Shown here: positions 45,925-58,945 of the stretch, piece after piece
How positions within the stretch are numbered: position 1 is the stretch's first letter
How the letters are laid out: every line of letters starts with the position of its first letter
Source: Nicotiana tabacum
Taxonomy: Eukaryota > Streptophyta > Magnoliopsida > Solanales > Solanaceae
DNA: 64,000 nucleotides
Assembly: GCF_000715075.1 (NCBI RefSeq)
Contig: NC_134102.1
Coordinates: 49,113,348-49,177,347 of the forward strand
Direction of reading: 5' to 3'
The notes under the pieces: generated by a model
Databases searched by the model: none
Seen by the model: the letters and a program-made list of their open reading frames with translations, nothing else
What the model was told of the DNA's origin: nothing
Translations under genes and position numbers: made by a program

Positions 45925-46654
45925 TGTTTACCCTAAAAAACGGATAACAATTAAATTTATAAGTGGTTTTAAGGATACGTGGATTAATTCAATACAAATA
46001 ATAAATTGCATTAGATTAAACAGATAAAGGATGTGATAAATTATCAAACTGATCAAGAGGGGCGATTCCGAAATTAGTAACAACCTTAATGAGATGCCTG
46101 CCCTCGATCCCAGACTCACAATAACGAAGCACTGATGAACAAGAATAAGAACTTAGAATAACAGAGAAAATAAGAGTATATTGCCTTGATATCCATGTTA
46201 CCATCTTCCTAATGAATAAGCAGACCCCACTTTTTATAGTAGGGAAGTTTTACCCCAAGTACAATTCTATAAAATGTAAAAATCTTTCATTTAACTAATC
46301 ACCGGTTCTCTGCCGATATATGCTGAGATCCACACCGTGATATCTGACCGGCTGTGGATATCACGGCCTTTTGTTGGTCGTGCTCGATTGTCTGGTAATG
46401 CTCTCTAAGGCTTTTGGGGTTCGCACCAGACCTGAGGGTCATGGCCCTGATACTTCCGAGGGTGGGTGTTTTGCCCTGACCGCGGACCAAAGGTCTCCTT
46501 GCCTCGATTTATGTCCCTTTCCTTTACGTTTCTTGCTTCGTTCACTTCATCGGAAACCAAGGCATCCCAAGGACTTGGTTTCACCCGTATACAGTCTAAA
46601 CACATTCATACTTCAAGCCTCGTCTTAGAGGTGCAATAGATATCCACCCCGACA
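45925..46654 (-). repeat. 5' LTR of the Tat-lineage element
   Basis: It is 730 bp; the coding strand starts TGTCGGGGTGGATATC and ends GGGTAAACA. A TATA box TATAAAAA is on the minus strand at 46231-46238, as expected for this orientation. The other LTR is not in the window. Confidence 0.75.
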
Positions 46655-46660
46655 AGTCCT

Positions 46661-47340
46661 AAAGTAGGGGACATTTGTAGGCAATTAAAATTTTATTTAA
46701 ATCCTAAGAAATTTGGATTTAATCTCAAATATATTTTGTTCCAAATAAATATTTTGGGCTAAGATAGTTGGATTAATTATATAAGTCCAATATATATGGA
46801 TTAAATAAATAAGGCCAAGTCCATTTAGCTAGCCTATTTAATTTGGCTACAAACGATGAGCTCACTTTATTAAGCCCAAAATGTCATCTTCCTAGAGGCC
46901 CAATTAGTGCCACGTGTCAAATGACAGTGCACGCCAATTCAAATGGAATAGCCAATAGGATCGTGCCGCATGTAAAAATGACAAGTCATGCCAAATTAAA
47001 AAAATGGCCAATAAAACTGCACCACATGCGTAAGTTTCATGTTCTGGCCAATCAAATGCGGCCTTGTCACACTTTAATCAGATTGGTTGAAAATATTTTA
47101 TTCTCCTCACAACTCTTCCCTTATACAACTATAAACAGAGATTTTCATAGCTTAGAAAGTACACCAAAAATTATAATAAAAAGTAAGAGAGAGCTCGTGG
47201 ATCAAACGTCTCAAATTTCTCTACAAGCTGTATAAGGTCATAGATATTGTAACACCCATATTATTTGAAATCAAATAGTATGATTGTTGTAATATTTTTT
47301 AGTCTTGATTATTTTCTCGACACAAAATTTATTATCTACA
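46661..47340 (+). mobile_element. Polypurine tract and 3' LTR of an unidentified plus-strand element
   Basis: AAAGTAGGGG (46661-46670) precedes a candidate LTR from TGTAGGC (46676) to ATCTACA (47340), 665 bp with matching TGTAG/CTACA ends. CCAAT motifs and a TATA box TATAAA (47130-47135) point to plus-strand transcription. The internal region is absent: the Tat element LTR lies directly to the left. No flanking duplication was found. The family is not assigned. Confidence 0.55.
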
Positions 47341-49107
47341 AGAATACTTATTAACTGAAAGATAAATTTAAACTGAGAACTAGGTCATAAATCTCAACAA
47401 AATACCAAATTGAGAATAAAAACGGTATAATACTCACTAGATTAAGTCGTGAGCCTCTAAGAATACTGAACATTTAAGGCCTCGAGGCATACCTCAAATG
47501 CTAAAACAATGTAAATAAATACTAAATTTGAGTCCCTATCAAGAAGAGAAGTGGGAAACGCTGTGTTGAAAGCTAGTCCTATCCTGTAGTGTCAGGGATG
47601 TGATCAACAATATCTGCATCCATGAAACGAATGCAGGCCCTCATTGGCTAAGTATCACGACGGGATACCCAGCGAGTCTTATAGTGTACCTCCTAAGAAG
47701 GCAGAGGGAGACCTTCTGGGATAAACATAACAAGAATAAAATATCCACATATACCATATAAGCGGTATAAGGTCAGAAATCCAATAATAGGGTGAAGACT
47801 AAAACTGTAAGCTGAACATGTAAACAGATAACTTAAACTAAAACATTAAAGTAATAGTTAAACTAAAATAGAATTTAAGTTACACATAATAGCCCTGTGT
47901 ACGTGAGATCTAGCAACATGCATGAGGGAGTCTTGACCTATCTCCCCAATAAACAATAGCCCCTACGAGTGTGTGGTAGCTAACCTTCGCCTTGATGGCA
48001 CTCACGCAAGGGAGGTCGGCTAACTCTCCCTCCTAAATATGATCACATTAATACACGAATGAATGCTGAAACTGAATACTGAACTAAACATGAATATCAC
48101 CAACAAAGGCACATAACAAGTGATAATACAAGTAAGCATGTAATTCTGTTACATATAAAGTAATACTAAACAAGAATACAAGAAGACATGGCTTAGATTT
48201 ATTGAACACATGGAACACGGGGGTTCTAATAGAATTTTCTATTAGGAGAGTAAGCCTCAACTCACCTCAAAGCTAGCTCAGCTTCAACTTCACGTATCCT
48301 CCAAACAATTCTGATTGTCAATTCTCAATCTGCATGTGATAACAGAGTCCAACTAACATCAGTCCATGCTCAAAAAGTGTAACTTTATTTACAATTCTCT
48401 TGTCCGAGGGAAATATCCCATTAGCAGTGATTATAAGCCTGACACACTAATACTAAGCTAGATTAGTTCTTCCAAATATCATACTTAGAATCCCTTCCTG
48501 GTTAACTGAACTAAGAACCAACTATTAGACTAATTGCATTCAGAGTAACTCATAGGTGAAAATATTTACTAACTTACAGCCCTATCGAGGGCCATAGTTA
48601 ACTTATTCAAGTAGTTATATGCCAATGGTAGATAAAATAATATTAAGAAAAGAAAGATGAACTAAAAATATTAAAGAAAGACAAGGAAGTGGAGTTTACC
48701 ATAGTAGCTTGTTACTCCAATCCCTTTCCCTTTCGTTGCTATATGTACAAGCAAAAAGGGATTTTTCTTTGTTTCTTCACTTAATTCACTTAAAAGCCCT
48801 TATTCTCTCGTTGGTTACTGACTAAGTAAAATAAATGGGAGAGATATCAATGTTAAAGAGGAATAAGAAACTTAACCTTGGATCTGTACTGCCACTGAGG
48901 GCCATGATATGCATGAATATAGTATATACGCACATATAGCGCCATCGTAATATAGTATATATATACACGCATATAGTGCCATCAAGCCTCTATGGGCATC
49001 ATATCATCATCATCATCATAATATCAACCTGATCAGAGGTGCGTCTATATCGTCGTTGTACCATCTATATGCGTATATAACGCTATTTGGTGCCACACGT
49101 GTAACTC

Positions 49108-49206
<99 letters not shown>

Positions 49207-50976
49207 ACACACATAATAGCAATGCAAGCAATAACTCTAAAGGGCCTTATGTATCTGATTGAAGTGACTCAAGGTTGTTATCCTCTGATTCTCGTTATGT
49301 AACTATGTTTGTACCAATTGTCCGAAAGTCAACAAGGATCATAAGAAGACATATGATTCAAGATGCTATCAAGGCGGGACGTGACTATGAGAAGGAACAA
49401 TATGAGTCATGAACTATAGCAATATGAAACAATGAGGTTCACAAGCTTTAATCTTGAGAATAGAGTTCCTTTTGAAGTAACAGCGTTATGGTTAAATTCT
49501 TTGTAGATCTTTACAAAAGAAAGAAAGAGTGAGCCTTAACATACCTGTAGCAATCTGTCCATTAATCACGCTGAACTCAACTATTCGCACCTTAATCTAC
49601 AACCATAATAATGATGATATCATTAAGCTACGAAAAATACAACTAACTAAAATGAATGGTAAGCTCATTCTATATTAAAACGGGCAGCATCTCCCCTGAT
49701 TTTGTTACATTTCCCACATTCTATATTGCAGCAACAACCCAAACAACAACCAGTAGCTATATAGAATACAACTAGTACAATAACACGTCGAGCGGCAAGC
49801 TCAGTTCATGTCTAATAATACTATATTTCGAATCCTTTCCCTCTTATTTATATTCAGAAAAATATTGATATTAACATGACGATATACTAAGGTAATTCCA
49901 TAAATTTTCCATTCATAAAATGCCGCAAGAACACCTCCCAAACAATCCAACAATCAACAACACAACTAACAAGCCTTTCAATTGATATCTCATAAGTTCT
50001 TGCTTCAAAGACTTAGCCATAACTTGGATAAGCATAAATGCATATAGAGTAAGAGGTTACTTAACTTCAAACAGATAAAAAACTTGAATTTGAGATTACT
50101 TCACCACAAAGTATCCTTCTCGGCACTAGAATTATTTTGAAATACTTGAAATCACTTAGGGTTTATATGAAACTCTTGGGAGAATATTTTCCAGAACTTA
50201 AACCACTTAAAACCAATCCCCGCACGAGCTAGAAGCACGACAAAATCAACAACCACAAGAAGAATAAGAAACTTACTAGCACGACACTTGATTTGTGTGG
50301 TTTGTCCTATTTGGGTCTTGGATCATGACAGAACATTGGGAGAAGGTTTGTAGGTGTCTAGGGTCTGGAAAGAGTGAAACTTAATGAGTGAATACTGGCC
50401 ATAGGAATCACATATACATCAAGACATTTCCACCACCTAAGTGGGTCCCATATGGAGCTGCTTGTGCAGTCTCACGAAAACATAAATAACTCTCTATTCC
50501 GACACCATATCGACGAACGAGTTAATTTGTTGGAAAATAGACTCGTAGGTAGTCAATTTAGTGGATGGATTACCCCGTAAATCCAAGTACATTAAGAGAA
50601 AATCTAAGTAATATTGGACCTAAAGTTTCAGTAGAAATTATGAACGTAACTTGCAACAACTTTTGTCGACTTTTGTTTCATAACTCGCTTGACTTCAAAA
50701 CATAACACACGGATATCATACAACGAAAGTACCTAATAACATCACATTATTCTCATATTAAGCACCCCAGTCTCTCACCAAATGTACGGATTATAACATT
50801 CCCAACTTGCCGACTTTTGATGAAACTTATTTTCTTCAATTCATTTAAATTCTAAAACTTACAACATGTGCTATGCATGGTTTTATGCACTCATGAACTT
50901 GAAAATAGTCTTGATCTCCGAGATTATGTCGACTAAATAATGACACACTTAAACGTGTGAAACTGTCGGATGTAAC
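47341..50976. other. Diverged LTR-like sequence, no gene
   Basis: No coding region can be supported. Several blocks resemble the solo LTR family of 4551-7163: GCGTATATAACGC near 49071, GGGCAGCATCTCCCCTGATTTTGTT near 49680-49705, a TAGACTCGTAG segment near 50538, and an end CGGATGTAAC at 50967-50976 that parallels GGGGTGTAAC. I infer one or more old, diverged relatives of that LTR. The left boundary is not resolved. The compound microsatellite at 49111-49212 lies inside. Confidence 0.45.
49111..49212. repeat. Compound microsatellite (AT)29(AG)17(AC)5
   Basis: Uninterrupted AT dinucleotides (49111-49168), then AG (49169-49202), then AC (49203-49212). Open frames across it encode only repetitive peptides and are not genes. 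Confidence 0.95.
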
Positions 50977-52369
50977 CGATGGTAGGCTAGAATCTCGTGT
51001 TTTAGTCCTTATTGCACTCTAAGTCACTGCACTTTATTTGTGTTTGAGCTTTAATTGGTAGTATTTTGCACTTATTGTGTGTTTTATGCCTTGTAGGAGT
51101 GATTTTGAGCTATGTAGATGCTATGGAGCTAATCCGAGCTATTTGGATCTTTGAAGTCTGAGTAAAAGCCCAAAGAATCAAGCCAGAATCATGTTCGGGG
51201 GTCGAGGACCAAGTCTGGACGTCAAACATCAAGCAAAAAGTTGTACTATGAGAAATCCCCACTGTCGCGGTGCATGGGGAAGCGCGTGGCATGCCGCGGC
51301 TGCCCAACTTCTGCTGTCTGATAGATTTTGACTCTTTGGATTTGCCCACTAATGCCCCGCATGGCGTGTCTCCCCATGCGGCGCGCCTGTGTAATGTTTA
51401 CAGAGCCAATGTCCTATTTCGGCTAGGAGAAGATGGTTTCATCTGGGCCCGACCCTACTTGGTATAAATACATGGAAAAATATTATTTTCATGACTTTTG
51501 ACATACTTTGGACCTAAGGAGGCTAAGGAGGAGAGGGAAGAGCAAAAGCACAAGGATTTCATCACTGCTTCCTCTCTCAAGGCCCGAGTTTGGATTCAAT
51601 TTATGTTTTCCTATATTTTAATTATATTTGTGATGAATTGTTCCATGTCTATGGAGTAGTTCTCTTTAGGGTTTGATGGATTTGGTATATTGATGATTGT
51701 TTGTGGATTATAACTCTAGTTTTATGTATTGAAGCGTTTTTGGATGATTTAATTGTTGCATCTATATTCACTAGTTCATGTAATCGAGAGAGGCAGAACT
51801 TGTGATATTCTTACATTATATTGTTGGTTGAGTTCAGTAATTCTTCTTAGTAATCAAAAGAGGTCAGTTGAATCATTGATTAAACCTAGTTAGGAGGATA
51901 ATCGAGAGAGGTTCTCCTAAAGACCTATCCACTACATATTCTTGCATATCTTCACGTGCTTAAATTGGTTCATCTCGCGAGGTGGAGACTTAATCGAGAG
52001 AGGAGTTTTTGTTGAACATGTGAACTGATAATGTATTGAATTCGAGAGACTCTCTTAAACATTAAAAGTGAATTATCTAGAGTTAGATCCCAAATAATTA
52101 TATTGCACCTATCCTATCAAAACCCTATCTTCACCCATTGATAACCTTCTTTGCTTATTCCTTGTTTTGATTGTCATTAGTCAATAGCTTTAGACTCTTA
52201 GTTAATTTTAGTTAAAAATTATATAAATCTCAATTGTTGATCATCTTGGATAGCAACCAAGCTAGAAACTATGAGAACACTATTTAAATACAATCCCTGT
52301 GGATACGATATTATACTATACTATATTTGATTACCAAGCATAATTTAGGTGTGTGTTTTGAGCTTGTCA
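50977..52369 (+). repeat. 5' LTR of element IV+
   Basis: It is 1,393 bp, homologous to 13482-14857 in reverse complement. It has a GC-rich U3 island (51260-51395) and a TATA box TATAAATA at 51463-51470, and ends GCTTGTCA. Confidence 0.85.
51463..51470 (+). promoter_or_regulatory. TATA box of element IV+
   Basis: TATAAATA about 70 bp downstream of the GC-rich U3 island; same context (CTACTTGGTATAAATACATG) as in LTR2 of IV-. Confidence 0.65.
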
Positions 52370-52374
52370 AATTT

Positions 52375-52392
52375 TGGCATCGTTGCTGGGGA
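52375..52392 (+). promoter_or_regulatory. Primer-binding site of element IV+ (Asp tRNA type)
   Basis: TGGCATCGTTGCTGGGGA, five bases after the LTR, with two changes from the usual Athila site. Confidence 0.8.
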
Positions 52393-52518
52393 TTGGCAAT
52401 CAATATTGTTTTAAATAGATTATAGTGCTAATTCAGGAATTTTTCTTTTTATTTTATTTTTCCCTTTTTACGTTTGGTGTTCTTTGACTATGGGCATGTT
52501 ACAGGTTGAGGTTGGTGC

Positions 52519-55113
52519 ATGACTCGAGCTTCTGCGAAAGAAGTTCTACATTACGAACCACAGATAGAGAAACAACTGCGACAACTGATATAGGAAAGAA
52601 ATCTCACCAAGACGTTAGAAAAGGTTGGGCAATCCTTAATCAAAGAACTTGTGGTTGGAAACAATGACGATAATATAAATTTGGCTGCAAAGGAGGTAGC
52701 ACAACAACGAGAAAAAGCTGCATGGGATGCTGAGGAAGTAGCTATTATAGATGCACATATTATACATGATGAAGATAGGGTTCGGAGAATTGCTCAAAAT
52801 CAACCCTTAGTTGCAGACTAGTTCGGAAATATAGCTCCCTTTCTTGGGAGATCACTGGGTGATTACGCTAGACTGATCTACAACCAAGGATTATCAAGTG
52901 TTAGACCACCTCCAATTGCAACTAACAATTTTGAATTGAAGCAAGGGTTGCTTCAAACCCTTCATAATTATTGTGTCTTCAGAGGAAAGATGAACGAAGA
53001 TCCAAATACATATCTAATGGACATCGAGGAGATTATGAATACCTTTCAATACAATGGTGTGTCACAAGATATAGTGTACTTAAGGGAATTCCCCTTCACA
53101 CTCAAAGATGATGCAAATCAATTTCTTCGAATCTTACCCAGAGGTTCGATTAGAACATAGGAAGAGATGACCAGAAAATTCCTTGATAAATATTTCTCCT
53201 CAGCTAAGACGAACAAGTTTAGAAGAGAAATCCATAACTTCTGCCAGAAAGAGACTGAAACTGTTTTTGAAGCATGGAAGAGGTTTAAGGAGATTGTGAG
53301 AAAGTGTCAACATAGCAGAATTAAACTTTAGATGTAACTTCAGGACTATTGGGATAGATTGACACCGGCCTCGCATAGAACGTTGAGCAATGCAGTTGGA
53401 GGACCCTTGATGAAGAAGACTCCAGAGGAGATAGTTACAATTCTTGATGAGTTACCTAAATATGCTAATTAGTGGCCCTTTGAGAGTGCTGAAAGAAGAA
53501 GCTCAACTGGTGTTCACCAAGTGGATCCTAATACATCTCTGAAGGTACAACTTGATGCTATGGCTAAAGAAATACAAAAGTTGACCTTAGCCTTGATACA
53601 AAATGAGCCCCACACAGCCTGTGATATATGTGGAAGAGGACACCCTACTCATGAGTGTCAAGCCTCAACTGAGGAATTGAATGTTGTGGGAAACTATAAT
53701 TTTAATGCAATGGGTCAGAGGAACCCCGATTTTTCATGGAGTTCACCTGGGGGTACCACGGATACGTGGCAACAAAATAACTCTAGACCCTAGGGACAAG
53801 GAGCTCCAGTATACCGAAATCAGTAGAGGCAGTAATTTTAGCCTTAACAGCTCATTCATTCTGGCATAGAAGATCTCATAAAGGCCTTCATTCAGAAAAC
53901 TGATGAGAGGCTTGAAACTCATAGCACAGCTATACGGGAACATGGAGCAGCTATTAAAGAACTGGGCACTGGTTTTTGAAACATGGACAAACAGGTTGGG
54001 CAGCTAGCCACTCTATTGTCTGAGAGGAATTCCATGAACTCTCCCCGCTGATATTGAGAGAAATCCTAAAGAAACAGTGAATGTTGTAACTTGAGAAGTG
54101 GGGAAGTGTTGAAAGATCCTACCACGGTCTAAAATGATGTGAAACATGAAAAAGTTTGTGGGGAGAAGCCGAAAAATGATGAGGACAAGAAGAAGAAAGG
54201 CCCAATGAAAGATGAGAAAAAGAAGAAGGGAAATATTTTGAGAAGGGAGGAACATGATGAGAGCGAGCATATGCCTGCTTTACCTTTCTCCAAAAGCTAT
54301 ATAGAGATAAGCTAGACAAGCAGTTTGGGAGGTTTCTGGATGTGTTGAAATAGGTTCATATGAACTTACCATTCACAAAAGTGCTCTCACAAATTCCTGC
54401 TTATGCCAAATTCTTGAAGGAAATCCTGACAAAGAAGAGGAAGATAGAAGAGACTTAAGTGGTCAAGCTTATAGAGCATTGTAGTGTTATAATGCAAAAC
54501 AAACTCCCACAAAAGTATGGAGATCCAGGGAGTTTTACTATACCTTGATCTTTAGGAACTATTAATTTGTATAAGTCTTTATGTGATTCTGGTCCCTCAA
54601 TTAATTTAATGCCTCTATCTATTTATAGGAAACTGGAGAAGGAGATTGGAGAGATAAGATTTGCACCAATATCGTTGCAGTTGGTAGACCAAACGACTTT
54701 AATACCTGAGGGGATAGTGGAAAATGTGTTAGTTCGGGTGGATAAGTTCGTATTTTCTGTGGATTTTATAGTGGTGAATATGGCGGAAAACAAAAAGGTC
54801 CCCCTCATCCTAGGAAGGCCATTCTTAGCGACGGGTAGAGCTATATTAGATATACACGAGAGAAAACTCATACTTAGAGTGGATCAGGAGATTGTGACTT
54901 TTGAGATGAATGTAGCAAAGGGGGTACAAAAGGACAAACCAACTGCGAGTGCTGAGTGGAAAGTGAAGGGCCCAAAAGAGAAGGCTGCGGTGATCGAGAA
55001 AGATAATTATGGGGTGTACCCAAAAAAGGTTGAGAAAGAGTTGTCTGCATAGATGTGTGCATTAGTACGGGCACGAGGAATGGAGCCCGACTTCAACTCA
55101 GACCCCGACTAGA
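52519..55113 (+). pseudogene. gag-protease gene of element IV+ (Athila-like), disrupted
   Basis: It starts at the ATG 52519 (MTRASAKEVLHYEPQIEKQL), aligned with the start of IV-. The gag domain is at about 52930-53480 (IMNTFQYNGVSQD, KFRREIHNFCQKE), with CDICGRGHPTHEC at about 53620-53660; here the His missing from a simple CxxC cluster is present twice. The protease core is DSGPSINLMPLSIY at 54585-54630 (Pro where IV- has Ala), then VPLILGRPFLATGRAILDI. Stops occur in gag (near 52590, 53158, 53328 and 53790) and a frameshift lies before 54567. The frame ends at 55113 with no pol. The protease part (54567-55052) is uninterrupted. Confidence 0.8.
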
Positions 55114-56136
55114 TATTCAAGGAAGTTTCCTTTACCTTATGCTTTTTAATTGTGTATCATGGGGATATGCCACAACTTAAAGTGTGGGGTGGTGAATATT
55201 TGTATGTATGTATGTATATTAGTTTTCTGTTTGCAAGTTGTAGTAGTTAGAGATAGAAAAAAAACATAATTTTTTTTTTTATTTTTTTTTCGATTTTTCC
55301 CGACGATGGATATCATTGATAGGTTTCTTGAGGGATTTAAGTCAAAGGAAAAAGACAAAAAGATTTTCTTTTGTTAGGTAGTGTAATAATTTCCCTTGAT
55401 TTTTCTTTGTGCCGCGATTCTTTTCCAAGGGTTTTGATTGAATCGGGTATAGTTAGTTTTCATTTTGTAGAGTAGTAGAAAACCTTGTGCGGTGATTTGA
55501 ATTAAAAGCAATATCTCTTAACTTTAATATACCTTGAGAAGAGTGAGTTCTTTAGTTGTGATGCTTAGACTCAGTTTTTGACTCTTGTATAAGTACCTTA
55601 AATTGTATGATCTTAATTTTGATTAACTGCATTGACTAGAGTGTCGTGATAGTCCAATCCAGAGTGAGTTATGTGCCATGTCTGTGTGATATCTTGTGTT
55701 ATTCTGTGTATTGTATTTTATGTCTAGAACTTTCCCCGTGTATTTGCAAAGCGAAATGGTAGTTTTATTTAGTTGTGGAAGTGATATAGGCATTTCTTTG
55801 TCGAGCCAGTTATATGCTTTTGTCCACCTAATTGTTATGTATCTTAGTTAACCCCGTTGAGCCTGTAACCCTGTTTCTTTGGCAACCACATTACAAGCCC
55901 TACCCATTTGTTTGAATTGACCATTTATTTTAACCTTATACCTCACGTGAGTACCTGAATCTATTATGAACTTTGTAAAAGTTGAAGTGTGGGGTGGTTG
56001 GTTTGACTTTTGAGTGTAATTATTGAAATAAGGAGAAAGGTGCACTGTTTTGAAAAAGTAAGAGCCACTTGAATTGAAAAATAAAGAAAAAAATAAGTGT
56101 ATGATTATGAAACAAAAATGTATATTTGATGAGTGG
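55114..56136 (+). other. Conserved non-coding 3' region of element IV+
   Basis: No gene. AAGTGTGGGGTGG motifs lie at 55179-55192 and 55984-55996. Islands match IV- (all), element III (55721-55742, 55845-55906) and element V (55396-55450 with 62077-62130: TTCTTTTCC next to TTTTCTTTGTG/TTTTCTTTATG). It stops at AGTGG before the LTR start of V. Confidence 0.7.
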
Positions 56137-57592
56137 TGATTTTACCATTTATTCTAGTCTCTTTTCTTTAGTTTTTGTGTCATTTAATTATAAAATGAGG
56201 TGATTTATGGTGTGCATTGCTAGATTTTCAGGTAAATGAATTCTAGAAGAGAATTGAAATTAAATGAAGTGGAATTGTGCAAAAAGAGTGAAAGAAGTGC
56301 AAAACTTCCAGTGAAATCGCATATGCGCAGATTTATCTGCATCTGCGGGAAATGTTGTGCATTAGCAGAAGAAGATATGCGAGGCAAAAATCGAATCTGC
56401 GATTCACAAACCGCTTTTGCGGTCGCCCTTCTATGCTTGGGGGTCCGCATTTGAGAAAGCCGCTTCTGCGGCGATATGGTTGCTTTTGCGGAAGATTAAA
56501 TTATCCACAAAAACTGCTTCTGCGAACTGTTACACGCATCTGCGGAACCCCACCTACGAGGATTCTTCCGCAGGTGCAGTCAACGGGCTTCAGACCTGGA
56601 CACTTATGTCATTTCACATTTTCTTCATTCCAAACTCACAAATACACGACCTAGCTGATTGAAAACATATCTTTGGCAGATCTTTGGCTTATCTTTGGCT
56701 TATGTTTGGCAGCTTGGGCAGCTTTTGTCATGTTTTGGAGCTAGGGTTCTTGCACACACACTTCTGACATGAATATTTGAAGCTTTTGGTTAAAAATTTC
56801 TTACCCATTTATGTTCATTTCTTCATTTCCTTGCTCTGTATTGTATATCTAAGTGTGTAGTATTTTTTTCAACACTTGAATCTTGTTTATGGTAATATTC
56901 GTATTTAAAGTGTGGATTAAATATCTTGTTGTGCTTATGTATTGAACGATTTTTATTTATTATGAAGTGAGTTATTGTTTCTTTAATTATTCTTGTTCTT
57001 TAATGTTTCCAAAGGGATTATCTAACCCTAGGACTCGCCCATTTACTTCGAATTAATTTTGGGAAAGATAATTTGGGGTTGGGAAAGATTAATTAACAAG
57101 AACTTGAGGCGTTAACCATCATTTTATAGATTCTACCTAGGGATAGGATTGAACTACTTGTAGCCATATTCGGGTGTGCTTAATATCTTAATTGTTTTAG
57201 GGACAATTTAATTAGGAAGTCTTTCTAGTCTTCGGAAGAAGCTAATATAAAATTATTACCCGAGGCTAATTAACATAAACTCGCTCATATTTGTAAAATC
57301 ATGAAATACATTGAATCATTACTTGAGTGTAATTACCCATGTATCGATGCTTGTAGCTATTGATCATTTTACTTGCTTTCTAGGCTAGCTTACATTTTCG
57401 CAATTAGTTATTAAATATTTTCTCAAAACATTTCTAAGTGTTTGGCTTAGCATAATAAGTGACAATTCTCTTACACGCCTAATCGCCTACATATTGTTCT
57501 TCGTGGGATTCGACCCCGACTCATAGTTGGGTAAATTATATTCCATGCGACCGTGTCCATTTACTTTTTAGTAGTGGATTTGGACGTCATCA
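56137..57592 (+). repeat. 5' LTR of element V
   Basis: It is 1,456 bp with ends TGATTTTACC and GACGTCATCA (TGAT/ATCA inverted). U3 holds many TGCGG/CGCAG motifs (56320-56580). GTGGGATTCGACCCCGAC near 57505 is the U5-like motif also seen in element III. The right end is fixed by the primer site; the left end by loss of homology to element IV+. Confidence 0.7.
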
Positions 57593-57596
57593 AAAT

Positions 57597-57614
57597 TGGC
57601 GCCGTTGTCGAGGA
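57597..57614 (+). promoter_or_regulatory. Primer-binding site of element V (Asp tRNA type)
   Basis: TGGCGCCGTTGTCGAGGA, four bases after the LTR end, the same class as in IV+ and IV-. Confidence 0.8.
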
Positions 57615-57764
57615 AATATTTGGCGTATTTGGGTTGTTTGATAAATAAGCGTACGTGCTTTGGTCCAAACTTGTGAATATTTGTGTAATTATTTTTCTTA
57701 TCTTTGTCTGTTTTTCTTGTTATTTTTCTTTTTTGTTTCTTTTTTATTTTCTTAATTTTGAAAA

Positions 57765-58945
57765 ATGGTATCATATAATTAAAATTGGTCGGATGGTAGT
57801 TGTTCATACTTTGATGACCCTTGTCCTTATTGTGGAGGACCACACTCATGGAAAAATTATTTAAATTCTCTCAGGGGCGTATTGTGTGCACAATCTCAAA
57901 CACATGAGTGGAGTATTTGTGATAAGTGTGGTAATCAAAATGGCCATTGGGATAATTATGCTTATTTGTCCTTCCCTTCCCCGAACCCTCGCTATGATAA
58001 TTCTATTTATTGTGATAAAAATTATAGGGATATGAAAGTGGAAGAAATTTAGCATAGTCAAAATGGAGATTTCAAGCTCATGTTGGAATGCCTACTTGAA
58101 GGAGGAAACAAAGAGCAAAATGCCTTGGAAGAGCTTTTGGAAAATAGTCTCCAAAATGATTTGCTTGAAAGGTTGAACTCACAAATGGGAGAAATGCTTG
58201 AAGCTTTAGAGGTCCAAAAAGCCTCGGAAGTGAATGATAGCCAAGAACATTCCCTAGAGGTTGAAGCGAAAAATCCTTCTTTGGCACTTGATCAAAATCA
58301 AGAAGAACTCTCAAATGCTCAATATGAGAGGATGATGCTCATGTTGGAGGCCATTCTTGAAAATGAGGAGAAGCAAGGCTTGGCACTCGAGGACTTAAAA
58401 CAAGCACTACATCAAAATGATGAGACTATCCGCTCTTTGGAAAATCAATTGGAGTCATTGATTGAGGCTCATTATGCCTATCAATTTGAGAGTGTGGAAA
58501 GAGGTCAAGAAGAGTCCAACTTCGAGGACAAAAGTGAGCTTTATTTGGAGGAATCAAGAATTGAACATCTGCCAACCGACTCCATGTTTGTGGGTGATGC
58601 CAAGAAATATATAGAACTAGAGTCAACCGGTGTAATTGAAAATATGGTTGAAGTTGAATCTAGTTCGGGGGAAAAAGAGGATGTCAAAATCCGGAAAAAG
58701 TTGCAAGTTGGGGGCAATTATCTCATTCCAAGCATTTTTCAACTTTGGGCTTGTATGGTGATATGGAAATTGAAAATTCAAGAACGCAAAATGACACTCC
58801 TCAAAAGAAAGCCAATAAATGCAAAATGCAGAAATTGATGCTCGGCATGATCATCTACTTACCACCCCCCGTCGCTCGTGATCACAAGCTTGATTCCAAG
58901 TTAGATGCCCAATTCATATCATCCAAGTGGAGAGAAAAGTGGTAA
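57765..58945 (+). pseudogene. Gag-like protein with paired zinc-knuckle motifs and coiled coil (element V)
   Basis: From the ATG 57765 one frame runs to about 58740 with two stops: TAA at 57780 and a TAG near 58050, both one change from Gln codons. The N-terminal part has CPYCGGPHSW and, about 35 residues on, CDKCGNQNGHWDNY, two short Cys/His motifs. From 58080 to about 58490 the sequence is Glu/Leu/Gln-rich (ECLLEGGNKEQNALEELLEN) and should form a long coiled coil. Near 58740 a one-base shift moves the conserved C-terminus (NKCKMQK, PPPVARD) into the next frame, ending at 58945. That C-terminus matches 1-432. A nucleic-acid-binding, self-associating Gag-like role is inferred. Confidence 0.65.

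Larger units (their letters stand above)
50977..56136 (+). mobile_element. Element IV+: second gag-protease-only Athila-like element, 3' LTR missing
   Basis: 5' LTR 50977-52369, primer site 52375-52392, gag-protease 52519-55113, then the conserved non-coding 3' region up to 56136, where element V is inserted. It has the same gene content and the same point of transition from protease to non-coding DNA as IV-, in the opposite orientation. It starts CGATGGTAGGC, one change from TGATGGTAGGC. The polypurine tract and 3' LTR are not seen. Confidence 0.8.

Noticed and set aside
49045..49262. Open frames on both strands with alternating Ile-Tyr and Arg-Glu runs
   Set aside because: They are translations of the AT/AG/AC microsatellite.
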